Positions 1-7,006 of a DNA stretch of 34,807 nucleotides are shown in pieces. Within the stretch, counting starts at the first letter, position 1; the number at the start of each line of letters is the position of its first letter. The notes beneath the pieces were generated by a model. It did not search any database. It saw only the letters and a list, made by a program, of their open reading frames with translations, and was not told where the DNA came from. Source of the DNA: S012-113 sp039714715 (GTDB lineage: Bacteria > Bacteroidota > Bacteroidia > Cytophagales > Cyclobacteriaceae); assembly GCA_039714715.1 (NCBI GenBank), contig JBDLIU010000013.1:1-34807 (forward strand). The letters are read 5' to 3'. The position numbers were made by a program, and so were the translations under genes.

Positions 1-177
1 TCATCTGAAGAAGGTGATGCTACTGAAGCAACCGAGCAAGTTGAAGGTGCTGCCACTGAAGCTGCTGAAGAAGCAGAAGCTACTGAAGAAGAAGCTACCG
101 AAGAAGAAGCTACTGAAGAAGAAGCTACCGAAGAAGAAGCTACCGAAGAAGAAACTGAAGAAGAAGCAGGAAACTAA
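1..177 (+). CDS. 3' end of a gene with an acidic ATEEE-repeat C-terminus (partial)
   Basis: Frame 1 is open from the window edge to a TAA at 175-177, giving 58 residues of a C-terminal tail made almost only of Ala, Thr and Glu. From 79 to 153 it holds five consecutive 15-base units, each coding ATEEE, then TEEE and the end EEAGN. The body of the protein is upstream and not visible, so the product cannot be named. Bacteroidota ribosomal proteins such as S16, L17 and L25 often carry Glu/Ala-rich tails, and a highly expressed ribosomal protein is my best guess, but that is inference only. The codons alternate GCT/ACC/ACT/GAA, as in the rest of the window. No clear terminator hairpin follows, only a T-run at about 245-251. 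Confidence 0.75.
   Translation, partial: SSEEGDATEATEQVEGAATEAAEEAEATEEEATEEEATEEEATEEEATEEETEEEAGN
79..153 (+). repeat. Five tandem 15-bp units coding ATEEE
   Basis: The units start at 79, 94, 109, 124 and 139. Each reads GCT-ACY-GAA-GAA-GAA and differs from the others only at the third base of the Thr codon (ACT or ACC). A partial unit (ACT GAA GAA GAA) follows at 154-165. The repeat is in frame, so gain or loss of units would only change the tail length. Confidence 0.9.
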
Positions 178-267
178 GAAGCTTCATTCAAAGATTTAGG
201 TCCAGACTAATTATTCCATTACTATATGGTAAATTGGTTTGGGCTTTTTTTATGAATTGTGTTAAAT

Positions 268-858
268 ATGGATGATATCAAGAGTAATGTGCCTGCTTCA
301 AGTAGGAATTATATTAATAAGCTCCTTGAAAAACACCATTTCAACTTCATCCTCAAAAACAATCGCTCCACCAAACTAGGTGATTTTCGCCATAACAGAA
401 AAACTGGCACCTACACAATTAGTGTAAACCGGAACCTGAATTCATATCAGTTCTTAATCACTTTTTTACATGAACTGGCACATCTTATCGTTGCTAAATC
501 TAAATTGAGGACCGCTAAAGCCCATGGAACAGAATGGAAAACAGCGTTCCACTCTCTTGTTCAACCACTGCTCACAGATATTTATTTCCCTCAGCCTCTA
601 TTATCAGCACTGTCTCAGCATATGAAAAACCCAAAAGCATCAGCAGGATCTGATCCAAAACTTTGGACTGCATTAAGAGCTTTTGACAAAAATCCTTATG
701 GTAAGATCCTGGATGATCTTAATGATGGCGAACAGTTTGTATTTCGTAACAAGGAATTTATTAGAATTGAAAAACGAAGGACACGTGTTCTCAGCAAACA
801 ATTAAACAGCAAAAGACTTTACTTAATACCTGCTATCGCAGAAATTGAAGTCCTCTAA
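268..858 (+). CDS. SprT-like zinc metallopeptidase domain protein
   Basis: This is a protein of about 196 residues with a SprT-like (Spartan-type) zinc-peptidase core. The active-site motif HELAH lies at residues 68-72, with Glu69 as the expected catalytic base. A third zinc ligand follows in AHGTEW (His86), the HG..W spacing typical of SprT-like domains. Family members act on DNA-protein crosslinks in eukaryotes; the bacterial short forms are poorly characterised, so the substrate is unknown. I see no C-terminal zinc ribbon, and the last 50 residues are basic and beta-rich. I chose the ATG at 268; a GTG at 259 in the same frame adds three residues, and neither has a clear ribosome binding site. 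Its stop overlaps that of the convergent murQ. Confidence 0.85.
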   Translation: MDDIKSNVPASSRNYINKLLEKHHFNFILKNNRSTKLGDFRHNRKTGTYTISVNRNLNSYQFLITFLHELAHLIVAKSKLRTAKAHGTEWKTAFHSLVQPLLTDIYFPQPLLSALSQHMKNPKASAGSDPKLWTALRAFDKNPYGKILDDLNDGEQFVFRNKEFIRIEKRRTRVLSKQLNSKRLYLIPAIAEIEVL

Positions 859-1667
859 GCTTTTCCTTTTCGAACAGCATCTATCACTTTCCTCACCGAT
901 CCGAATTTTTCCAGCAACCTCTCAGCTTCAAACCGGCTAACTGAAAGTTCTTCCATTACCATCCGAGTACCTCGATCAACTAACTTATAATTAGTGAGTT
1001 GCATATCCACCATTTTATTACCTCTAATCCTGCCAAGCTTAATCATAACGGAGGTGGAAATCATATTCAAAATAAGCTTTTGTGCCGTACCGGCCTTTAG
1101 CCGGGTGCTACCTGTCACAAATTCCGACCCTACGATAACTTCAACAGGGAATAATGAAACTTTAGCCAATTCAGTGTCCCTGTTGCAGGTAATACATCCA
1201 GTAACCAATCCATGATTACCTGCCTCTTCTACTGCTCCGGTTACATATGGAGTTCTACCGGAGGCAGCCAAACCTATTACAACATCCTTGTGGTTTACCT
1301 GGTATTCCAGTAAATCTTTCCACCCCTGAGCTTTGTCATCTTCAGCATGCTCAACAGCTTCTCTAATGGCTCCATCACCTCCGGCAATGAGGCCAACAAC
1401 CCAACCTTGTGGTACTCCAAATGTAGGTGGGCATTCAGAAGCATCTACAATGCCAAGCCTACCACTTGTACCTGCTCCAACATAAAACAGCCTGCCTCCT
1501 TTTTCCATTTGCTTCACTATTTCAGGTATCAGAGCCTCAATCTGTGGCATTGCCCTGGCCACTGATTTAGGCACGGAGGTGTCTTCCTTATTCATATTAA
1601 TAAGAATATCCCGCACCTCCATCCTTTCAAGGTTATTGTAATTTGAAGGAGCTTCAGTATCTGTCAT
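855..1667 (-). CDS. murQ: N-acetylmuramic acid 6-phosphate etherase
   Basis: MurQ cleaves the lactyl ether of MurNAc-6-phosphate to GlcNAc-6-phosphate and D-lactate in cytoplasmic murein recycling. The SIS-domain signature is clear: GAGTSGRLG at residues 64-72, then DASECPPTFG with Glu78 at the position of the catalytic Glu of characterised MurQ, and acidic residues in REAVEHAED about 25 residues later. At 270 residues it is shorter than the roughly 300 of the E. coli enzyme, which fits Bacteroidota forms lacking the extreme C-terminal region. Its ATG overlaps the stop of the upstream kinase homologue as ATGA (1664-1667), so translation is probably coupled. Its TAG overlaps the stop of the convergent SprT-like gene. 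Confidence 0.93.
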   Translation of the reverse strand: MTDTEAPSNYNNLERMEVRDILINMNKEDTSVPKSVARAMPQIEALIPEIVKQMEKGGRLFYVGAGTSGRLGIVDASECPPTFGVPQGWVVGLIAGGDGAIREAVEHAEDDKAQGWKDLLEYQVNHKDVVIGLAASGRTPYVTGAVEEAGNHGLVTGCITCNRDTELAKVSLFPVEVIVGSEFVTGSTRLKAGTAQKLILNMISTSVMIKLGRIRGNKMVDMQLTNYKLVDRGTRMVMEELSVSRFEAERLLEKFGSVRKVIDAVRKGKA

Positions 1668-2503
1668 GAAAATGCAGCCTGGTGATGCGCTGTCAAAGGA
1701 TCAATGGTTGATTTTAATATTTTTTCAATCGTAAAATCATATTTATGGGAAATGATCATAATTAGCTCCTGAAGAGAGTGTGCCAGTGTTCCCATTAATG
1801 AAATTGTATATTGCTCAGGGTACCTGTCCCTTAAAAGTTCAAAATATCTGCCTATCTCAAAATTTACAGATTCTCGAATCACATGTTCATTCTTGTTTAA
1901 TATGATAAAAGGAACGAATGATGCAAAAAAGTCAGCGGGATGGTCAGATTCATAAACATTGGTTAAAAGCATTTCATGATCAGGATAAAATGCTTCGAAT
2001 TTAGCCTCTAGCTCAGGAGAAAAGTCTTTTCTTAAATAATGTGCAATCATTCTTTTCCCAAGAGCATTCCCACTTCCTTCATCTGCCAGCAGGTAACCCA
2101 GGTATGTTACCTGCTCCACCATCTCCTTGCCATCATAAAATCCACTATTGGAACTTGTACCAAGTATACCAATAAGGCCAGGAGATGTTCCATAAATTGC
2201 ACGGGCTGCTGATAATAGATTGGATTCTACATAAATTTCTGCCTTTGTAAATATGGGTGACAGCCAATCCTTAAGCTTTTCTCTCTGTACATCACAATTA
2301 ACACCGGCACTATAAAAATAAACTTGATCAACTTCTTCTGATTGCCAGTCCATTACTTCTGAAGACTGAATAATAGATTTGAAGTTTTCTCCTGTTGTAA
2401 GAAGTGGATTCAGGCCAAAAGTTTGTGTTTTGCCTTTAATTTTTTCCGGGGAAACTAACCGCCAGTTGGTTTTTGTAGTTCCACTATTTGCTATGACTAT
2501 CAT
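1664..2503 (-). CDS. BadF/BadG-type sugar kinase homologue (GlcNAc/MurNAc kinase-like) with altered active-site motifs
   Basis: This 279-residue protein has the ASKHA sugar-kinase fold of the BadF/BadG/BcrA/BcrD family, which in Bacteroidota includes N-acetylglucosamine and muramic acid kinases. Placement directly before murQ fits phosphorylation of recycled amino sugars. The fold is recognisable: phosphate-1 loop ANSGTTKTNW (residues 5-14), SNLLSAARA (94-102), phosphate-2 loop GTSSNSG (115-121) and DEGSGNALG (141-149). Several positions depart from the family as I know it. The usual ADSGSTKTDW reads with Asn6 and Asn13, the usual catalytic Asp before LLxAARA is Asn95, and GTGSN is GTSSN. The frame is intact and coupled at both ends by ATGA overlaps, so this may be a pseudokinase or a changed activity rather than a decaying gene. 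Confidence refers to the fold. Confidence 0.8.
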   Translation of the reverse strand: MIVIANSGTTKTNWRLVSPEKIKGKTQTFGLNPLLTTGENFKSIIQSSEVMDWQSEEVDQVYFYSAGVNCDVQREKLKDWLSPIFTKAEIYVESNLLSAARAIYGTSPGLIGILGTSSNSGFYDGKEMVEQVTYLGYLLADEGSGNALGKRMIAHYLRKDFSPELEAKFEAFYPDHEMLLTNVYESDHPADFFASFVPFIILNKNEHVIRESVNFEIGRYFELLRDRYPEQYTISLMGTLAHSLQELIMIISHKYDFTIEKILKSTIDPLTAHHQAAFS

Positions 2504-2757
2504 ACGGGAAGGGATCCTATTATTTGAAATTTGTTTAGTACTTTTTCTGAATGTGGAGAATCTTTAACCTCATCAGTTAAATCCTGTCCTGCCCAATGCT
2601 CATAATGCTTCCCATGAGACCACAACCTGGAATTTGATACATCATAGATCAATCCCTTATAGGCAACCCAAATTTCATTCCTATCTACCCCGTTCCTTAA
2701 CGCAAGTTGCGAAAGAGTAAAGACTGGCAGGTTGTCATTCATTAACCAATTACTCAA
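2500..2757 (-). CDS. Small cytochrome b5-like haem-binding domain protein
   Basis: An 85-residue single-domain protein matching the bacterial short cytochrome b5-like class. It has a YKGLIYDVSNSRLW strand-turn (residues 33-46), then SHGKHYEHWAGQDLTDE, then SPHS, then FQIIG near the end. The canonical HPGG of animal b5 is absent and is replaced by GKH, as in bacterial members; the SPH histidine is present, so haem ligation is plausible but not shown. I see no signal peptide, so it is probably cytoplasmic. It overlaps the protease gene upstream by 8 bases and the kinase homologue downstream by ATGA. An alternative ATG lies at 2742. Its redox partner and role are unknown. Confidence 0.8.
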   Translation of the reverse strand: MSNWLMNDNLPVFTLSQLALRNGVDRNEIWVAYKGLIYDVSNSRLWSHGKHYEHWAGQDLTDEVKDSPHSEKVLNKFQIIGSLPV

Positions 2758-5700
2758 AAATGATTCTCTTCGTGCTCACCCCGCTTTCTGTCAATAAAGA
2801 TACAAGATAAACACCTTTTTTTAGATGATTCAGGTGTAATATCGTATGAATTTCATTTCCTATGGTTGTAAGTTCCTCTTCATATATGAGTTTACCCAAC
2901 AGGTTTGTTACAAGTATCTTTGAATTTTGGCCGGATACTCGTCCTTTCACCGCCACTATGCCTGTTTGTGAAGGATTCGGATATACCTCAAATTCAATCA
3001 ATGTTGCCTCTTCAATAGCTGTTGATGGACTTTGTATTTCCAGGTTATCAATATACCAACCCCAGCCATTAATTTTATCATCTACAGACACTTTAAACCG
3101 AACAAGAACTTCCTCACCAGCACTAAACTCAGGATTATCAAGGATATCAAAAATTCTGTTTTGAACTAAAAATGGTTCTGCTACACCTTGTGATGTCCCA
3201 TTTTCATCATAGTTGGCAATAAAAATATTTTTCCAGGGCTTGTACGCAGTAGCATCGTATGGGTCAAATACCGGGATCCAGGTTTGCCCATTATCTTTGG
3301 AGGCTTCAAATGAAACCTTGTCTACATCAGGTTCTATTAATACAATCTCATCATAAGTAACCATTGCTCTGCTTTGTCCAAGAATTATTGGATACTTAAA
3401 CAAATATGAAAATTCAGAACTCTCAAAAGGAGATAATGGATATGGGTTAGTGGTCACCAAAGCAGGATTATTGAACTTATCCGGCTGGGTAATCATAAAA
3501 TTTTGCCCAATAAAATCGTCAGAAGCTGAATTGAAATCGTTGACATACATGCTCTTTGCCTCACCAAACTGAGCCACAGGAATCTCAAAGAATCCTGTTA
3601 ACGGATAAATTATCGTATTAGGATCAGGTGCCTTATCTACGGCAATTATTCTGTATTTCAATAAATCCGTTTCAGTTATGGCCGGTGTAAAACCAAGATC
3701 AAGTGTAAATAAATTAGCTGTCCCAGGGAATGAGATTATTTGAGTTTGTCCATTATAATCAACCTCATACACCACTGAGTCTAACTCAACATTATCTATC
3801 ACCTTAGATTTAAGCGTAAGCTCTGTATCACCCACCATCAGGTAGTCTGGTGTAATCTGGGTTACCACAGGTGGCTTTTCATCTTTCTGAATTTTCAGGT
3901 TATCAATGGTCCATCCCCATCCATGTGCCAGCTGGTCAGCATATAATTTAAATCTCACTAAAATCGTATCTCCTGCCACGAAATTCCCATTGCTTATCAT
4001 ATTTATCTCAGTATTGACAAACAGGCTGCTATTACCTTCTGCACTGGAGTTACCATTCGAGTCCTGGCCACTCTCCCACTGATCCAGCCATACCTGGTGC
4101 TCCCTGGAATCGTAACCATTTTTTAATGGCAGCCATGGTCCCGCATGATGTTTAGCGCCTTCAACAATTACATAATCCCAAAAATCGGCATCTCCATATT
4201 CAGTTCCATTGCCCCCTGGCTCAATAAGTGCAACCTCATCAAATACAAGGCTCGCATCCTTGTCTGATAAAATAATCGGTGTTTTAAGCATGTATGAATT
4301 AACAAGCGTATCATCAGAATATTGACCATCTTCAATTTTGTAAGGGTGATCGGAATGAATAGCATTATTATCAAACCCTGATACCAGGCTTATGCTAAAT
4401 CCTGTTCCAACAAAATCATCTGTTGAAGAATTGAAATCATTTTCATAGAGAGAGACAGCATCATTAAGCTTTTCAGTTTCAACCTGGTAATAACCCTCTT
4501 CAGGTAGTGAAGCAGTATTCACTACAGAAGCTATATCCTGGGTTTCGAACCTGTATTCTATCAAATCTCCCCGGCTTAATCCTAAAGAGCTTATATCCCA
4601 ATCTAAATAATGCTCTGCTGTGTACCAACCATCTTCTTCTGCCTCCTTCAATGGAATTATTACTGATTTCGTTGCCCCTCCATTAATCCTGTAGGTCATT
4701 GTAAGGTTACCAATACCAATATTGTCAGAAACCAAAACATCTATTGGAATGGAATTATCATCAAGATATACAAGAGCAATCGAATCATGTTCTATTTCAG
4801 GATTAATAGTATCTCTTGCCATGGTAAACTCCCAGAAATACTGAGGCGCTTCTCCAGGGCTTGTAAATATCTTACCTGCATCTGTATCAAGATCAATATA
4901 ATATTTAACCAACTCCTCTGATCCTGTTGCAGGTATTATTGCTTCATACTCGTTTGGATTCCCCGTAGCTACCATGGTTTCTACAACCTCACTGGAAAAA
5001 TCGGAATAGGTATAGTGTAAATTGATTTTATCAGGTAAGGCATTATAGTCACCTGTAATAACAGCTGTCAATGTTCTATCGGCTATTGAATCTTCTGAAT
5101 CCATGAACTTCTGAAAATTGAAATTCATTGCGTACCAACCCATATCCTGAAACATCTTTAGTGATAATCCCGGATGATGTATAGATTCAGAATATCCAAA
5201 CCTTGGCGACATCAGTGAATTTGCATTGCCAGCCGGGTAAGTATTTTCATCCAAATGAGCAATACTTGAACCGGGATCCCATGGATGCGGAGCATAAAGC
5301 TTAGGTCGCTCACTAATTGCAGGGAAAGAGAAACTGTGAAAATAAAGCTCTCCTCCAGTAAGCTGGTCCATTAGATCTGTAGTACCCGAAGCATAATTAT
5401 CTACGAGGTTATCACCTGGTAAAGTCTCAATATAACGATCATAAGCCATTGGATAATAGTACCCCAACCCATCATATACATTGGTTCCATCAATAAAACC
5501 TAATCCATGCGCTATTTCATGTAGAATTACCGACACAAAATCAAAGTTGTTACTTGGCGTGTTGCCGTCCAGACCAAAATACCAGGGGAAATCTGTGTTA
5601 AACTGCATTGCAATGTCATAATCACTAGTATCATTAAGATGTTTCCCCGCAATTTTTTCTGCTAAACATACGGCATAATAGCTGTTCATTTTCTGAGCAT

Positions 5701-6115
5701 TATCAAAATTGGCGTAATAGCTTGTTACAGATGTTTGTCCTAATACCCCGGCACCTAAATTTTCCATTCTTGCATGAATCCTGATTGGAACATCAGAAGT
5801 TAACAGTGTAGACCAAATATCTACTGCATATTGGAAAGCAGCTCTGGATGCTGATGTAAATCCTTCATAGGTTACTTCAAAAACCGCATTGTTAAGTTCA
5901 TTAAGTCTGGCAGCATTTTCTACGGAATTTAATTCCCCATTAAAAGGTATATGTGTATTGTAATTTATTTCGTCACCATAATCAATAATGGTTACAGGTT
6001 CGTTCTTAACAAGTGGTTTAACCTCACGCATCGATTGGGCATAAATGGTTGATGGAAGGATCAGGAGCCCTATTAATAAACCTGTGTATACAAATTTCTT
6101 TATAGTCATAGTCAT
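2750..6115 (-). CDS. Secreted zinc metalloprotease with T9SS C-terminal sorting domain
   Basis: A 1121-residue exported protein. Residues 1-26 form a signal peptide (hydrophobic core TGLLIGLLIL, then YAQ). The catalytic region follows: HEIAHGLGFID at 199-209 gives His199/Glu200/His203 with Asp209 as a possible third ligand, and NSLMSP at 299-304 looks like a Met-turn, so it resembles HExxHxxGxxD metzincin-like proteases. Residues about 438-745 and 747-1028 are two copies of one module, an Ig-like segment followed by a beta-sandwich that opens with NDFNS..DDF.G and closes with GWGW.IDNL.IQ. Residues 1038-1121 are a type A T9SS sorting domain (VYPNPS, then a final KRIIFE). It starts an overlapping minus-strand cluster. 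The start may be 6115 or the second ATG at 6109. The substrate is unknown. Confidence 0.88.
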   Translation of the reverse strand: MTMTIKKFVYTGLLIGLLILPSTIYAQSMREVKPLVKNEPVTIIDYGDEINYNTHIPFNGELNSVENAARLNELNNAVFEVTYEGFTSASRAAFQYAVDIWSTLLTSDVPIRIHARMENLGAGVLGQTSVTSYYANFDNAQKMNSYYAVCLAEKIAGKHLNDTSDYDIAMQFNTDFPWYFGLDGNTPSNNFDFVSVILHEIAHGLGFIDGTNVYDGLGYYYPMAYDRYIETLPGDNLVDNYASGTTDLMDQLTGGELYFHSFSFPAISERPKLYAPHPWDPGSSIAHLDENTYPAGNANSLMSPRFGYSESIHHPGLSLKMFQDMGWYAMNFNFQKFMDSEDSIADRTLTAVITGDYNALPDKINLHYTYSDFSSEVVETMVATGNPNEYEAIIPATGSEELVKYYIDLDTDAGKIFTSPGEAPQYFWEFTMARDTINPEIEHDSIALVYLDDNSIPIDVLVSDNIGIGNLTMTYRINGGATKSVIIPLKEAEEDGWYTAEHYLDWDISSLGLSRGDLIEYRFETQDIASVVNTASLPEEGYYQVETEKLNDAVSLYENDFNSSTDDFVGTGFSISLVSGFDNNAIHSDHPYKIEDGQYSDDTLVNSYMLKTPIILSDKDASLVFDEVALIEPGGNGTEYGDADFWDYVIVEGAKHHAGPWLPLKNGYDSREHQVWLDQWESGQDSNGNSSAEGNSSLFVNTEINMISNGNFVAGDTILVRFKLYADQLAHGWGWTIDNLKIQKDEKPPVVTQITPDYLMVGDTELTLKSKVIDNVELDSVVYEVDYNGQTQIISFPGTANLFTLDLGFTPAITETDLLKYRIIAVDKAPDPNTIIYPLTGFFEIPVAQFGEAKSMYVNDFNSASDDFIGQNFMITQPDKFNNPALVTTNPYPLSPFESSEFSYLFKYPIILGQSRAMVTYDEIVLIEPDVDKVSFEASKDNGQTWIPVFDPYDATAYKPWKNIFIANYDENGTSQGVAEPFLVQNRIFDILDNPEFSAGEEVLVRFKVSVDDKINGWGWYIDNLEIQSPSTAIEEATLIEFEVYPNPSQTGIVAVKGRVSGQNSKILVTNLLGKLIYEEELTTIGNEIHTILHLNHLKKGVYLVSLLTESGVSTKRIIFE

Positions 6116-6192
6116 AAATAAAATGCCAATATAATGTGTAATTAAGTATTTCAGGTAACCATATCTGATTATATTAGCTGAAAAGTAATAGA

Positions 6193-6645
6193 ATGGTTAA
6201 ACCCCAACACCTGTTAGTTATACTTGTATTATTTGCATTTGGTTGCAAATCAGGCAAACAATCCGGCACTGACTTACAGCCAATATTTACAATGGAAAAA
6301 ACGGTATGCATGGGGCCTTGTCCATCATGGCTATTTAAGTTATACCCTAACGGCAAGGTAGCTTACGCGGGTAGAGAAAATGTAAAACTTCTTGGCAACT
6401 ACTCAGCAGAAATAAGCAAAGAGGAACTGTCCGGCTTCAGAAATATGCTGGATGAAGCCAAATTTTTTAAATATGCGAATGTGTATTCTGCCAATATCAA
6501 AGATCTTCCTACAACATATCTTTATTACGATAATGGAGAACAATTTTCTAAGATCACAGACTATTATGGAGCTCCTGAATCATTGAAAAAACTTGAAAAG
6601 AAAATTGAGGAGTTTATTGAAACCATTGCCTGGAAACAAAATTAA
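6193..6645 (+). CDS. DUF6438-like lipoprotein
   Basis: A 150-residue predicted lipoprotein. The N-terminal hydrophobic segment LLVILVLFAF is followed by a Gly-Cys lipobox-like site with Cys18 as the likely acylated residue. The mature part contains TVCMGPCPSWLFKLYPNGKV, which matches the C-x-G-x-C-P start and basic turn that I know from DUF6438 proteins of Bacteroidota; the function of that family is unknown. The C-terminal 30 residues form an amphipathic helix rich in Lys and Glu. It diverges from the protease gene across a 77-base gap that should hold both promoters, and it converges with the small gene at 6642, whose stop shares bases with its own. Confidence 0.7.
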   Translation: MVKPQHLLVILVLFAFGCKSGKQSGTDLQPIFTMEKTVCMGPCPSWLFKLYPNGKVAYAGRENVKLLGNYSAEISKEELSGFRNMLDEAKFFKYANVYSANIKDLPTTYLYYDNGEQFSKITDYYGAPESLKKLEKKIEEFIETIAWKQN

Positions 6646-6878
6646 TTATCAGGTTTTCTTTTTACCTTTTGCCTTTCTGTAGAAGCATCGATCATCTTCA
6701 GCCAGCTTACCATCTGACCTGTTTCCACTGATTGATATTTTATCCCTTCTTCAGTTTTAATAATCTTACACTCACCTAGATCATAACGTAAGCTTAAAAC
6801 AAAATCTCCTATCTTAAGTAGGTTACCATCAAGATCATGTAGCTCCTTTTCTTTTTTCCTTTTAAGAAAATTAAACAT
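6642..6878 (-). CDS. Small protein of unknown function (78 aa)
   Basis: The likely start is the ATG at 6878 (MFNFLKRKKEKE); an in-frame upstream ATG at 6911 would add 11 residues with little typical character. The protein is short, basic at the N-terminus, with a central segment DGNLLKIGDFVLSLRYDLG followed by CKII and VSWLKMIDAST, suggesting a compact beta-barrel fold. I have the impression of similar small proteins in other Cytophagales but cannot name a family. There is no signal peptide or membrane segment. It converges with the DUF6438-like gene. A real gene is favoured by the GD.V....LG pattern, which looks like a folded domain rather than chance translation. Confidence 0.6.
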   Translation of the reverse strand: MFNFLKRKKEKELHDLDGNLLKIGDFVLSLRYDLGECKIIKTEEGIKYQSVETGQMVSWLKMIDASTERQKVKRKPDN

Positions 6879-7006
6879 TGCCCGGTTCAGGTTAATTTCA
6901 ACTAATATCAAGTTTATAAATTACCTGGTAACTATTCCCGGGAAATGTGATAAATGGTAGATAATTTGAATTAAATGTTCAACCAATACATAATTCAGAC
7001 TAAGAC

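Noticed and set aside
14..199. Lys/Leu-rich open frame (61 aa) over the acidic repeat
   Set aside because: It is the +2 frame reading of the GAA-rich repeat of the real frame-1 gene; composition is wholly explained by the repeat.
6174..6356. 60-residue minus-strand frame over the DUF6438-like gene
   Set aside because: It is the antisense shadow of the lipoprotein gene, which has a lipobox and a recognisable domain.
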